From contig CAYSOF010000032.1 of the NCBI GenBank assembly GCA_964432595.1, forward strand, positions 1 to 64,000: DNA of 64,000 nt, read 5' to 3'. Position 1 is the first letter of the stretch. The number at the start of each line of letters is the position of its first letter. The notes below the pieces were generated by a model, which was given only the letters and a program-made list of their open reading frames with translations, was not told where the DNA came from and did not search any database. The translations under genes and the position numbers were made by a program. The DNA comes from DASYLJ01 sp964432595 (GTDB taxonomy: Bacteria; Desulfobacterota; Binatia; DP-6). Below are positions 34,573 through 43,938 of this stretch, one piece after another.

Positions 34573-35637
34573 ATGGCGACGATGCGAGCAACGGTGTTCC
34601 GTGGGGTCGACGACATCCGCGTCGAGGAGGTGCGGCGGCCGACTCCCGGGCCCGGCGACGCGCTGGTGCGGATCACGCTCACCACGATCTGCGGCACCGA
34701 TGTGCACATCCTCCGCGGCGAGTATCCCGTGCGATCCGGTCTGGTGCTGGGACACGAGCCCGTCGGGGTGATCGAGGCGCTCGGCGCCGGCGTGACGGGC
34801 TACGCGGTCGGCGACCGCGTGCTGGTCGGCGCGATCACCCCGTGCGGCCAGTGCCGCGCGTGCCTGTCCGGACAGTCGTCGCAATGCGGGCATGGGGCGG
34901 GGCACGAGGCCATCGGCGGGTGGCGGTTCGGCAACACGATCGACGGCACCCAGGCCGACTACGTGCTCGTGCCATACGCGCAAGCGAACCTCGCCCCGAT
35001 CCCGCCCGCACTCGAAGACGATCAGGTCGTGCTGCTGGCGGACATCGCATCGACGGGCATCGCCGGTGCCGAGTCCGGTGGCGTGCGCATCGGCGACGCC
35101 GTCGTCGTGCTGGCGCAGGGCCCGATCGGCCTGTGCGCGACGGCCGGCGCCAAGCTCATGGGCGCCGCGCTCGTGATCGGTGTCGACGGCGACGACCGGC
35201 GGCTGGCGATGGCGCAGGCGATGGGTGCCGACGTCGTGCTGGATCATCGGGCGGTCGACGTCGCCGCCGAGGTGCGCCGGCTCACCGGCGGCGGGGCGGA
35301 CGTCGCGATCGAGGCGCTCGGCACGCAGCAGACCTTCGAGGTGGCGCTGCGCAGCCTCCGGCCGGGTGGCACGCTGTCGAGCCTCGGCGTCTACGCCGGC
35401 AAGCTGCAGCTTCCCTACGACGCGTTCGCCGCGGGGCTCGGCGATCATCGCATCGTGACGACGCTCTGTCCCGGTGGGAAGGAGCGTATGCGCCGGCTCA
35501 TGGCGATGGTGGAGCGTGGACGGCTCGACCTGACGCCGCTCCTGACGCACCGGATGAAGCTCGACGACATCGTCGAGGCCTACGCGCTCTTCGCCGAGCG
35601 TCGCGACGGGGTCCTCAAAGTGGCGATCGAACCGTGA
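34573..35637 (+). CDS. Zinc-dependent alcohol dehydrogenase (MDR family)
   Basis: The 354-residue medium-chain dehydrogenase has catalytic zinc ligands in TICGTDVH and GHEPVG, the structural zinc Cys set CGQCRACLSGQSSQCG, and an NAD(P) Rossmann region around residue 175. It resembles secondary-alcohol/isopropanol or formaldehyde-type dehydrogenases; the substrate cannot be told. ATG 34573 is favoured because the sigma-54 +1 is two bases upstream; ATG 34582 (MRATVF) is an alternative, ATG 34513 is upstream of the promoter. Confidence 0.9.
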   Translation: MATMRATVFRGVDDIRVEEVRRPTPGPGDALVRITLTTICGTDVHILRGEYPVRSGLVLGHEPVGVIEALGAGVTGYAVGDRVLVGAITPCGQCRACLSGQSSQCGHGAGHEAIGGWRFGNTIDGTQADYVLVPYAQANLAPIPPALEDDQVVLLADIASTGIAGAESGGVRIGDAVVVLAQGPIGLCATAGAKLMGAALVIGVDGDDRRLAMAQAMGADVVLDHRAVDVAAEVRRLTGGGADVAIEALGTQQTFEVALRSLRPGGTLSSLGVYAGKLQLPYDAFAAGLGDHRIVTTLCPGGKERMRRLMAMVERGRLDLTPLLTHRMKLDDIVEAYALFAERRDGVLKVAIEP

Positions 35638-35639
35638 TC

Positions 35640-35660
35640 GGCATGGCGGTCGTCCATGCC
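35640..35660 (+). terminator. Hairpin after the alcohol dehydrogenase gene
   Basis: GGCATGG and CCATGCC form a perfect 7-bp stem with a 7-base loop, three bases after the stop and before the convergent gene. No T-run follows, so a terminator role is only possible. Confidence 0.3.
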
Positions 35661-35697
35661 GTGGCAGCTCGCGCCGACGCGACGAGCCGTCGGATCG

Positions 35698-36237
35698 TCA
35701 CGAGACCCGCCGTGCCGTCGTGGTCGTCTCGCGTACCCACGAGGCGACCAGTGTGCGGTCGTCCGACCAGCGATACGTCGCCCGTCCGCCGAACGCCTTC
35801 GCCAGCTCGCGCGCGATCCGGTGGGCCAGCTTCTGCGAGGTCGTCAGCACCTGCAGCACCGGGCCGTCGCGCTCGATCGAGATGATGCGGCGCTCGGGCT
35901 GGCGTTCACCGGCCCGTCTGGCGACCGACGCGATCCGGCGGCGGACCTCCGCCTCGTGCTCCGACGGGAAGCCGCCGCGGATGTCGACGCGACCGTAGCC
36001 GACGCCGCGCTCGACCTGCTTGCACGCCGGACACACGACCCATCGTGCGAGCTCGAGCTGGGCGGCCGGTACGCGACGGTTCGTCCGCCACGTGCGGCGT
36101 GCGAAGCTGGCTCCGCAGCGATCGCACAGCGTCGGCTCGCCGAGTCGGCCCGTGGCCGCTTCCGCCGGCGTCGTCTTGTCGCTCCGTACCCCGCGGCGGC
36201 TGAGCGCGCGGATCTTTCCCTTGTCAGTCTGAGACAT
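35698..36237 (-). CDS. BCAM0308-family zinc-binding protein
   Basis: The 179-residue product has two CXXC pairs (LCDRCGASF near 38 and VCPACKQVE near 69) that can form one zinc ribbon, then GRVDIRGG, a KH-like region and a conserved C-terminal part. This matches the BCAM0308/NMD3-like family of unknown function, often beside Usp and other stress genes. It overlaps the preceding small gene by 14 bases. Confidence 0.8.
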   Translation of the reverse strand: MSQTDKGKIRALSRRGVRSDKTTPAEAATGRLGEPTLCDRCGASFARRTWRTNRRVPAAQLELARWVVCPACKQVERGVGYGRVDIRGGFPSEHEAEVRRRIASVARRAGERQPERRIISIERDGPVLQVLTTSQKLAHRIARELAKAFGGRATYRWSDDRTLVASWVRETTTTARRVS

Positions 36238-36439
36238 GGACCGGTCCCTCCGCGACCTGCCGTCGTGCCGCGATCGTGAAATGGCTCAGGAGCGGCCCCA
36301 CGTAGTCCGGCATCGTGACCTCGGGGTGACAGACGCGCAGGTGCTGCTCGAGCGGTGCGATGGGCTCGACCAGGTCGTCCGACTCGACCACCAGCGTCCG
36401 GCAGCGCTGACATTCCACGACGAAGTGCATGACCGTCAT
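36224..36439 (-). CDS. Small zinc-finger-like protein
   Basis: The 71-residue product (MTVMHFVVECQRC) has CQRC and a later H-x3-CH, giving a possible C2HC zinc site. The sigma-54 element at 36452-36467 puts +1 at about 36441, two bases before this ATG; upstream in-frame ATGs at 36463 and 36598 would be in or before the promoter. Co-transcribed with the BCAM0308 gene, which also binds zinc. I do not recognise the family. Confidence 0.65.
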   Translation of the reverse strand: MTVMHFVVECQRCRTLVVESDDLVEPIAPLEQHLRVCHPEVTMPDYVGPLLSHFTIAARRQVAEGPVHVSD

Positions 36440-36451
36440 GCGCCATGGTCG

Positions 36452-36467
36452 AGCAAGCTGCATGCCG
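36452..36467 (-). promoter_or_regulatory. sigma-54 promoter of the zinc-finger/BCAM0308 operon
   Basis: CGGCATGCAGCTTGCT, GG-N10-GC with perfect TTGCT. Predicted +1 near 36441. Confidence 0.65.
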
Positions 36468-36495
36468 CCGCCAACTCGCGCGGCGGCGGTGCGCC

Positions 36496-36513
36496 GGTCG
36501 CAGTGTCGGGAGA
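36496..36513. promoter_or_regulatory. Weak putative activator site
   Basis: GGTCGCAGTGTCGGGAGA, with the right half near consensus, 30 bp from the -24 GG at 36466. Confidence 0.35.
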
Positions 36514-36613
36514 CGCCGGCGGGGCGGGATCGCAGCGGTGAGAAGCGGGACGGCCGCCACGCGACGAGCGCACTGACGGAAGCGCCGATGCGTGGCAAGC
36601 CGCCATGACGCGC

Positions 36614-37090
36614 TCAGAGCGGGACCAGATCGCGGCAGGGGCGAGGGGAGCAGATCGCCCCCAGCGTGGTCGCGACCTCGTCGGGAGCGACGTTACGGTT
36701 CCGGTGGCCGGTTTCGCGCGCCGCCTGCCGCGCCACGTCGTTGAGCGACAGGATGCCGACGACGCGATTGCGCCGGTCGATCACGGGCAGTCGCCGGATC
36801 TGGTTCTGCCGCATGACCGATTCGGCCTCGGTCAGGGAGTCGCCGGTGCGACAGGTGCGGGGATCGGCGGCCATCGCGGCCGCGACGGGAACCTGCCAGA
36901 GCGGCTGCCCACGAGTGTAGACGGCCATGCAGATATCGCGATCCGTCAACATGCCGACGACCTTGCCGTCGTCGTCGACGACGGGGAGACAGCCGCAGTC
37001 GTGCTCCCACATGAGCCGCGCGGCGTCGTTGAGCGTGTGGTGCGCACGGCACGTCTGCACCGTGCGCTGCATGAGCTGCTCGACGTTCAT
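36614..37090 (-). CDS. Two-CBS-domain protein
   Basis: The 158-residue product has two CBS domains (about 1-60 and 70-130): VVGMLTDRDICMAVY and VVGILSLNDVARQA. Nucleotide sensing is the usual role. It begins 22 bases after the hsp20 stop and is probably co-transcribed with it from the sigma-54 promoter at 37603-37618. Confidence 0.87.
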   Translation of the reverse strand: MNVEQLMQRTVQTCRAHHTLNDAARLMWEHDCGCLPVVDDDGKVVGMLTDRDICMAVYTRGQPLWQVPVAAAMAADPRTCRTGDSLTEAESVMRQNQIRRLPVIDRRNRVVGILSLNDVARQAARETGHRNRNVAPDEVATTLGAICSPRPCRDLVPL

Positions 37091-37112
37091 CGTGCCCTCC
37101 GCTGCGTCGCCG

Positions 37113-37547
37113 TCACTTGACGGCGACGTCGATGCGCTTCGCCTTCGCGTGCGCGGCCTTGGGGAGGGTCACCGTCAGCACGCCGTTGGCGAGCTCCGCG
37201 TGCGTCCGGGCCGGGTCGACGTCGGCGGGCAGCGCCATCGTCCGCTGGAAGCTCCCGTAGCGGATCTCCTGCCGGTGAACGTTCTTGCCCTTGCTCTCGA
37301 CGTCCTTGCGCGTCTCGCCGGCGACGGTGAGGCTGTCGTCGGTGGCCGACACCTTGAGATCGTCCTTCGCGACGCCCGGGACCTCGAGCTTGACGGTGAT
37401 CTCGCCGTCGGTCTCCGCGACGTCCGCCGGCGGCTGCAACGTCAGGTCGACGTCGCCGATGCCCAGGAAGTCGCGGAAGAGGTCGGTGAAGAGATCCTTG
37501 CGACGGGCGAGGGAGCCGGACGGATTGCGGGTCGTCACCTCGTTCAT
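37113..37547 (-). CDS. Hsp20/alpha-crystallin small heat-shock protein
   Basis: The 144-residue product has an alpha-crystallin domain (about 40-130) with VKLEVPGVAKDDLKV, the GSFQRTMALP strand and the closing motif ANGVLTVTLPK. A short N-terminal arm (RKDLFTDLFRDFL) is present; the C-terminal I-x-I tail is reduced to IDVAVK. GGAGG lies seven bases before ATG 37547. Hsp20 with Usp and CBS genes is also typical of hypoxic dormancy regulons. Confidence 0.93.
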   Translation of the reverse strand: MNEVTTRNPSGSLARRKDLFTDLFRDFLGIGDVDLTLQPPADVAETDGEITVKLEVPGVAKDDLKVSATDDSLTVAGETRKDVESKGKNVHRQEIRYGSFQRTMALPADVDPARTHAELANGVLTVTLPKAAHAKAKRIDVAVK

Positions 37548-37602
37548 GGAAGCACCTCCGTGGTGAGTGATGCCGCGTCCGCGGCGGGATGCCCTCGGCC
37601 AT

Positions 37603-37618
37603 CGCAAGATGCCTGCCA
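37603..37618 (-). promoter_or_regulatory. sigma-54 promoter of hsp20-CBS
   Basis: TGGCAGGCATCTTGCG, GG-N10-GC. Predicted +1 near 37592, leaving a 45-base leader with GGAGG. Confidence 0.7.
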
Positions 37619-37657
37619 GCGACGCGGCCGCCTTCCCTGGCGCGGTTCGACGGCCGC

Positions 37658-37675
37658 CTTCCCGCGACTGCGATC
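37658..37675. promoter_or_regulatory. Putative activator site
   Basis: CTTCCCGCGACTGCGATC, 41 bp from the hsp20 -24 GG and 72 bp from the 37778-gene -24 GG. Confidence 0.5.
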
Positions 37676-37688
37676 CCGGCGCGCCACG

Positions 37689-37706
37689 CTTCCCAGGGCT
37701 GCGATT
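37689..37706. promoter_or_regulatory. Putative activator site
   Basis: CTTCCCAGGGCTGCGATT, mirror arrangement to the site at 37658: 41 bp from the 37778-gene -24 GG and 72 bp from the hsp20 one. Confidence 0.5.
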
Positions 37707-37745
37707 GCGAGCGGGGCGACCGCGCGACGAGACACAGGTGGCGGG

Positions 37746-37761
37746 TGGTACGCCACCTGCT
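37746..37761 (+). promoter_or_regulatory. sigma-54 promoter of the CBS gene at 37778
   Basis: TGGTACGCCACCTGCT, GG-N10-GC. Predicted +1 near 37772, six bases before ATG 37778. Confidence 0.7.
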
Positions 37762-37777
37762 TCTCGTGCACACGACG

Positions 37778-38140
37778 ATGCCGCTCGCCCGGGACATCAT
37801 GCGCTCCGACGTCACCTCGGTCCGATCGTCCGATCCGCTCGCGCGTGCCGCCGACCTCATGCATCGCCAGGGCGTGCGCGAGCTCCCGGTCGTAGACGAC
37901 GGCTGCGTCGTCGGCATGCTCTCGCGGACCGATTTCCAGCCGTACGTCGGCCATCTCGAGTGGACGGTCGTGCGGATCGCGATGACGGACGCGCCGATCA
38001 CCGTGTCGCACGACGCCTCGACCGACGACGTCCGGCGCGTGCTGGTCGCGCATCGGGTGAACGCCGTGCCGGTCATGGTGGACGATCGCCTGGTCGGGAT
38101 CATCACGCGACACGACCTGCTGCGCGCGATCACGGAGTAG
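37778..38140 (+). CDS. Two-CBS-domain protein
   Basis: The 120-residue product is two CBS domains and little else: VVGMLSRTDFQPYV and LVGIITRHDLLRAI close the repeats. Start MPLARDIMR at 37778 gives a standard CBS N-terminus and follows the predicted +1 by six bases; the longer frame back to 37589 crosses both promoter and activator sites. It is the third CBS protein of the window. Confidence 0.85.
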   Translation: MPLARDIMRSDVTSVRSSDPLARAADLMHRQGVRELPVVDDGCVVGMLSRTDFQPYVGHLEWTVVRIAMTDAPITVSHDASTDDVRRVLVAHRVNAVPVMVDDRLVGIITRHDLLRAITE

Positions 38141-38182
38141 GCGAAGACGGCCGTCGCGCCGGATGCGTGACGGCCGCGCTCG

Positions 38183-38596
38183 TCACTTCGCCTGGATCGA
38201 TTCGATGTAGGCGACGATCTGCATGACCTTGCCGCGCACCTCGATCCGGCGGGTCATGTCCTGGATCGCCTCTTCACGGAAGACCTCGCCCCAGACCGGC
38301 ATGGCCGCGTCCCCGTGGGCGCGCACGTGATCCGTCCCGTCCACGTAGTGCATCACCTTCATGGTGGGGAACGTGCCGCCGTTCTGCTTCGCGATCTCGG
38401 TGAGGTTCGTCGGGGGGGGCCGCAGGGTCGAGCTCGCCACGCCGTCCCCGCGGCCGGTCGGTCCGTGGCACGCCGCGCAATAGCGGCGATACATCGCTTC
38501 ACCCGGTTCCATGTCCCCTGCTGCGTGGGCGACGCCACCGGCCAGAAGCGCGGCGGCGAACGCGGCGATCAAATTGCGTGTGACGATCCAATGCAT
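38183..38596 (-). CDS. Secreted mono-heme cytochrome c
   Basis: The 137-residue product has a signal peptide (about 1-25, AHAAG) and heme motif CAACHGPTGRGDG, with Met ligand likely in AAMPVWGEVF. The pattern PPPTNLTEIAKQNGG is shared with the cytochromes at 28425 and 42260. A C-terminal helix LQIVAYIESIQ-like completes the fold. AAGGAG lies eight bases before ATG 38596. Probably an electron carrier to the cbb3 oxidase. Confidence 0.9.
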   Translation of the reverse strand: MHWIVTRNLIAAFAAALLAGGVAHAAGDMEPGEAMYRRYCAACHGPTGRGDGVASSTLRPPPTNLTEIAKQNGGTFPTMKVMHYVDGTDHVRAHGDAAMPVWGEVFREEAIQDMTRRIEVRGKVMQIVAYIESIQAK

Positions 38597-38634
38597 GCCT
38601 GAGGCTCCTTTCTCGAGTCCTTGCGAGGGGCCAG

Positions 38635-38650
38635 AGCAATGGACGTTCCA
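38635..38650 (-). promoter_or_regulatory. sigma-54 promoter of the cytochrome c gene at 38596
   Basis: TGGAACGTCCATTGCT, GG-N10-GC with perfect TTGCT. Predicted +1 near 38624. Confidence 0.72.
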
Positions 38651-38710
38651 CGAGCCATCACGCCAGGCGCGCTGCGGGTTTCGCAGCCCCGCCGCTCGGA
38701 CGAGGTCGTG

Positions 38711-38728
38711 GTTCCCAAGTATCGGAAC
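38711..38728. promoter_or_regulatory. Putative activator site beside the kinase gene
   Basis: GTTCCCAAGTATCGGAAC, arms GTTCC/GGAAC in inverted repeat, 62 bp from the -24 GG at 38649. It lies just after the globin-kinase stop codon. Confidence 0.65.
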
Positions 38729-38729
38729 G

Positions 38730-40002
38730 CTAGGATCGGAACGCAGGCAGCGTGACCACGAATTCCGTGCCCCGACCGACCTCGCTGTCGACGGCGATCG
38801 AGCCGCCCATGTGCTCGACGGCCAACTTGCAGAAGGGGAGGCCGAGCCCGGTGTCGCCGGTCGGCTCGTCCGCCGGCGATCGCCGCACCGTGCCGAACTT
38901 CTCGAACAACCGGACGACCTGATCGGCGGCCAGTCCGCACCCCCGGTCGCCGACGCGGATGCGAACCGATTCGCCGTCGGCGTCGGCCGCCACGGAGATG
39001 TCCGGGCTGCCGCTGTGACGCAGGCCGTTGATGACGAGGTTCACCAGCACACGCTTCACCAGGGCGCGGTCCGCGTGCGCAGCCGGCAGCGTGTGATCGA
39101 TGTCGACGCGCACGGGGCGACCCGCATGCGCGATCACCGGCGCGTACTCGCGGAGGACCTCGTCGACGACCTCGAGCACGACCACCTTCTCGCGCGTGAT
39201 CGGCATCTTGCCCTCCTCGATCTTCGCGATCTCGAGGAGGTTCTCGATCAGCCGCATCATCTCCCGACACGTCATGTCGATCTGGTGGAAATAGCCGCGA
39301 TGCGCCTCGGGCAGGCCCTCGCCCTTCCGGAGCGCGAGCTGGACCATCATGCTGATGCCGTTGACGGGATTCTTGAGGTCGTGAACGACCATCGCCGCGA
39401 GGTCGTCCTTCAGCCGCTCCGTCTCGGCTCGCGCCGCGAGCGCGTCTTCCGCGACGCGGGCGGCGCGCTCGAGCTGCTCGGCGATGGCCCGCGTGACGAA
39501 CCCGCCGTAGATGTACGTGTGCATCGCGAGCGACATGTCGAGGAAGATGGTCTTGATCAGGGCCTCCATCGTCGGCAGGACGCGCGTGCCGTCACCCTCG
39601 GCCGCGACGAGGACGCGGAGCGCCAGGCGCAGATAGAGCGCGAACGCGCCCATGTACCAGTTGGGCTCGAGGCCGACCTGCTGATGCACCTTGCCGACGC
39701 GGAGTCGGCCGTCGAAGTAGTCGGCGTCGATCCGTCCATCGGTGAGCGACAGGAAGTAGGCGCGTTGCAGGTCCTGGAGCCGCGTCAGGCGGTCGGGCTC
39801 CGCGGTGAGGATCGCGTCCAGCGGAGGGAATCGCAGCAGGTGCTCGTAGAAGTCGGCGACGACCCCGTCGACGGTCCGCTCCGCGAGCGGCTGCATCGCG
39901 CGGAGGAGCGCCTCGTCGTCCGCGGTCAGGTCGAAGAAGCGCAGGCATTCGGCTCTGCCGGCGTCGTCGAGCGACTTCGATCCCAGGGGATCGCGTGGCT
40001 CG

Positions 40003-40022
<20 letters not shown>
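38730..40022 (-). CDS. Globin-coupled histidine kinase
   Basis: The 430-residue soluble kinase starts with a protoglobin domain (about 25-180): FYEHLL with a possible distal Tyr59, and KVHQQVGLEPNWYMGAF with proximal heme ligand His113, as in the oxygen-sensing AfGcHK of Anaeromyxobacter. HisKA follows with phospho-acceptor His214 (VVHDLKNPVNG), then a HATPase (NLVINGLRHS, GDRGCGL, GDTGLGLPF). No TM helix. It overlaps the end of the NtrC-type regulator gene upstream by 20 bases, so it is that regulator's likely cognate kinase; heme-bound O2 would set activity. Confidence 0.92.
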
Positions 40023-41349
<1,327 letters not shown>

Positions 41350-41403
41350 GGGCCGGTACCCTAGTGCACACGCCGCGGGACGGCAAAAGAAATGGTCTGC
41401 GCA

Positions 41404-42255
41404 TCAGCGATGGTTGGTTCGTAGCCATTCGATGATCTCGCTGACGTCGCGCTCGCGCAGCGTCGGTGCGAAGTGCGGCATGCGCGGGCGTTCGTTGGCG
41501 AGCATGTGCCATACGGCCGTCTCGCGCTCCTGACGCGTGGTGCCCGCCAGCCACGTGGCGTCGAAGGTCACGACCGGCTCGCGAAAGCCGGGTGGCAGGT
41601 CGGCCGGCCGGCCGTCGTCGCCGTGGCACGACGCGCAGACGCGATGGTAGAGGGGCATCCCGGGCCGGAGCAGGCGGACGTAGGCCGCGAGCGGTGTGAC
41701 CTCGGCACCCGACGGCGGCCGCTCCAGCGCGGGCATTCCGGGCACGCCGTGCCGCACCGCCTCGCGAAGCGCCGCCTCGTCGAAGCGACGCTGAACGGCC
41801 GGGTCGGACAGATCGGCGGGCGGCTCGTTCGGAGCATCCTCGGGCGGAACCCCGAATCGGCCGTGGCATCGCTCGCATCGCGTTGCCCAGAGCTGCCGCC
41901 CTTGCGACACGACGGGCGGTCCCGTGCGGGCGAGCTGCTCGAGGAAGTCGAGGACGGTTCCCGTGTCGTCGAGCCAACGGTCGAGCCTCCGGGGATCGCG
42001 CGTGAGGGCGAGGGGGCGGCCGTCCCGGATGCGTCGCACCAGCGTCGGCGTGTCGTAGCGGCGCAGGACGCCGTCGTAGAGGTCACGCGGCGGATCGGCG
42101 AAGAACTGCGCGTCGGGTCCGTCTCCGCCGCCATCGGGGCCGTGACATCCGGCGCAGTAGTTGCGGTAGAGCGTGGCACCCCGCGGTTGTCCCGCGAGCG
42201 TCGGCGTCGAGCCGATCAGGAGGGACGCTGCCACGAGGAAAGCGAGATGCGACAT
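41404..42255 (-). CDS. Secreted tri-heme cytochrome c
   Basis: The 283-residue product has a signal peptide (about 1-22) and three heme motifs: CAGCH near 34, CERCH near 129 and CASCH near 210. The domains are separated by about 80-95 residues and the last is followed by DDGRPADLPPG. Such multi-domain class I cytochromes carry electrons within the periplasm or to terminal reductases. Last gene of a three-gene unit, four bases after the mono-heme cytochrome. Confidence 0.88.
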   Translation of the reverse strand: MSHLAFLVAASLLIGSTPTLAGQPRGATLYRNYCAGCHGPDGGGDGPDAQFFADPPRDLYDGVLRRYDTPTLVRRIRDGRPLALTRDPRRLDRWLDDTGTVLDFLEQLARTGPPVVSQGRQLWATRCERCHGRFGVPPEDAPNEPPADLSDPAVQRRFDEAALREAVRHGVPGMPALERPPSGAEVTPLAAYVRLLRPGMPLYHRVCASCHGDDGRPADLPPGFREPVVTFDATWLAGTTRQERETAVWHMLANERPRMPHFAPTLRERDVSEIIEWLRTNHR

Positions 42256-42259
42256 CGGA

Positions 42260-42652
42260 TCAGGGGCGCTGGATGGTGCGCAGGAAGTCCGTGATCAGGA
42301 GGAGCGTGTCGCGCGCCTGTTCGGTGGCGACCCCCGGCGCGTCGCGGAGCACCTCGCCCCATACGGGCATCTCCGAGACGCCGTGCGCGCGCGGCATGGT
42401 CGTTCCGTCGACGGCGGAGAACACGTCGATGGCGGAGAACTCGCCGTCGTGTCGTCGTGACAGCGTGGTGAGGTCCGTCGGGCGCTCACCGAGCGCCGGC
42501 GCGACCGGGCCGTCGCCACGGCCGCTCGCACCGTGGCACGACGCGCACAGACGCAGGTAGAGCCTCCGCCCCGCGGCCACCGTCTCCTCCTCCGCGGCCC
42601 CGGTCGATGCCGCGAGCGCGACGAGCGCGGCTGCCATGGCGAAGGCCCGCAT
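42260..42652 (-). CDS. Secreted mono-heme cytochrome c
   Basis: The 130-residue product has a signal peptide (about 1-20) and heme motif CASCHGASGRGDG; Met ligand probably in SEMPVWGEVL. It closely parallels the cytochromes at 38183 and 28425, including the LTTLSRRHDGEF-like segment. Twelve bases after the coiled-coil gene. Confidence 0.9.
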   Translation of the reverse strand: MRAFAMAAALVALAASTGAAEEETVAAGRRLYLRLCASCHGASGRGDGPVAPALGERPTDLTTLSRRHDGEFSAIDVFSAVDGTTMPRAHGVSEMPVWGEVLRDAPGVATEQARDTLLLITDFLRTIQRP

Positions 42653-42664
42653 GCGTGCCTCGGA

Positions 42665-42928
42665 TCAGACGAGCGCCCGCAGGCGCTCGTATCCCTGCTT
42701 GAGCTCGTCGGCGACCTGCCGAAGGGCGGTGCCCACGTTCTCGGCGGACTCGGTCGCCTCACGTCCGACGACGGTGGCCCGTGCCCGCAGGTGTTCCCAG
42801 CGCTTCTCGAGGGCCTCCCATTCTTCGCGCGCCTCGGCGCCGGCGAGATGCAGGCGGACCCGCAGCATGTCCCGCTGCGCTCGCAGCTCGTCGATCATGC
42901 GGGTGATCTCCTCGCGGGGGGTCTTCAT
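42665..42928 (-). CDS. Small coiled-coil protein
   Basis: The 87-residue protein is almost wholly charged helix (EEITRMIDELRAQRDMLRVRLHL, then EEWEALEKRWEHL) and ends in a second amphipathic helix (VGTALRQVADELKQGY), like phasin or small membrane-surface proteins. No family is recognised. GGAGG is five bases before ATG 42928. First gene of the cytochrome operon. Confidence 0.7.
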   Translation of the reverse strand: MKTPREEITRMIDELRAQRDMLRVRLHLAGAEAREEWEALEKRWEHLRARATVVGREATESAENVGTALRQVADELKQGYERLRALV

Positions 42929-42954
42929 CGGTGCCTCCTCGACAGAACGTCGAG

Positions 42955-42970
42955 AGCACGGGCCGTGCCA
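42955..42970 (-). promoter_or_regulatory. sigma-54 promoter of the coiled-coil/cytochrome operon
   Basis: TGGCACGGCCCGTGCT, GG-N10-GC, one mismatch to TGGCACGRNNNTTGCW. Predicted +1 near 42944. Confidence 0.78.
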
Positions 42971-43011
42971 CGGATGGTCACGACGCGCGCCGCGGGATGT
43001 CCGGGCCTCCC

Positions 43012-43029
43012 TTTCCGATGCCCGGGAAG
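43012..43029. promoter_or_regulatory. Putative activator site between divergent promoters
   Basis: TTTCCGATGCCCGGGAAG, arms TTCC/GGAA; 43 bp from the minus-strand -24 GG and 64 bp from the plus-strand one. Confidence 0.55.
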
Positions 43030-43091
43030 TCCGGAGGATTTGGATTCTCACGCCTGCGCGAACCGTCCCATGCCCTCGCGCCGCCGTGGTT

Positions 43092-43107
43092 TGGCATCGC
43101 GTGTGCT
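43092..43107 (+). promoter_or_regulatory. sigma-54 promoter of the Usp gene at 43135
   Basis: TGGCATCGCGTGTGCT, GG-N10-GC. Predicted +1 near 43118, with GGAGG in a 17-base leader. Confidence 0.72.
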
Positions 43108-43134
43108 CTCGCCGGGCTTCGGAGGCAAAGCGTC

Positions 43135-43638
43135 ATGGGTAAGGCAGAGCAGGACGAAGCGTTCGAGACGTTCGCGCGAGAATTCATCGAGAGCCATCGG
43201 GCGTCACGTCCACGCTGGCATGTCGCGCGTATCCTCGCGCCCACCGACTTCTCGGTGCGCTCGCTGGCCGCTCTCGAGCATGCCGAGGACGTCGCTCGCA
43301 CGTATGAAGCCGAGCTCATCGTCGTGCACGTCGAGGAGATTCCGCTCACGCCCTCCGAGCTCGTCGGATTGACGGGCGGCGCCGCCGAACGCGAGGTGGC
43401 ACGTGTGGTGAGTCACCTTCGCGCCGACGACGTCCGTGCGCGCGGCGTGATGCGGGCGGGCGCTCCCGCGGCCGAGATCCTGAAGGTCGCCGACGATGAG
43501 AAGGTCGACCTCATCGTCGTCGGGACGCATGGCCGCAAGGGGGTCCCGCACCTGCTGCTCGGAAGCGTCGCGGAGCAGCTCGTGCGCGATGCGCGGTGCC
43601 CGGTGCTCACGGTGCGCCCGAAGCCTGCGTCCGCGTGA
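43135..43638 (+). CDS. Universal stress protein (UspA family)
   Basis: The 167-residue Usp has a 30-residue extension before ARILAPTDFSVRSLAALEHA and the ATP-site VGTHGRKGVPHLLLGSVAE. It differs from the 26417/33913/58234 group in its N-terminal extension. Convergent with the small zinc-ribbon gene, which ends one base later. Confidence 0.92.
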   Translation: MGKAEQDEAFETFAREFIESHRASRPRWHVARILAPTDFSVRSLAALEHAEDVARTYEAELIVVHVEEIPLTPSELVGLTGGAAEREVARVVSHLRADDVRARGVMRAGAPAAEILKVADDEKVDLIVVGTHGRKGVPHLLLGSVAEQLVRDARCPVLTVRPKPASA

Positions 43639-43938
43639 TCAGTACGCGACGTGCGCTTCCAGGCGGCCGTTCTCGCCGCGGACCACCACCAGCCTCGACA
43701 TGCAGGGCATGCAGTACACGCGGTCGCCGGGGCGCAGCTCGCGCGTCGAGCGGATCACGACCTTGCAGACGGGGCAGAGCACCTCGTTCGGCGCGAGGCT
43801 GTCGCCGGCGCCCGTCCACTTGCGGTAGAACTTCCGGTACTTCTTCGGCACCTCGTCGAAGCCGGTGTCGTCGAGGATGTAACGGCGGCGCGTCGCCTCG
43901 CCCTCGACCGGCGCCTCGCGCAGCAGCGGATCGGTCAT
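43639..43938 (-). CDS. Small zinc-ribbon-like protein
   Basis: The 99-residue product has two CXXC pairs (LCPVCKVV and YCMPCMSR) and a basic RRRYILDD and KKYRKFYRKW stretch. It overlaps the upstream di-iron gene (ATGA) and probably works with the two di-iron proteins, perhaps as an electron or metal donor. Family not recognised. Confidence 0.7.
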   Translation of the reverse strand: MTDPLLREAPVEGEATRRRYILDDTGFDEVPKKYRKFYRKWTGAGDSLAPNEVLCPVCKVVIRSTRELRPGDRVYCMPCMSRLVVVRGENGRLEAHVAY

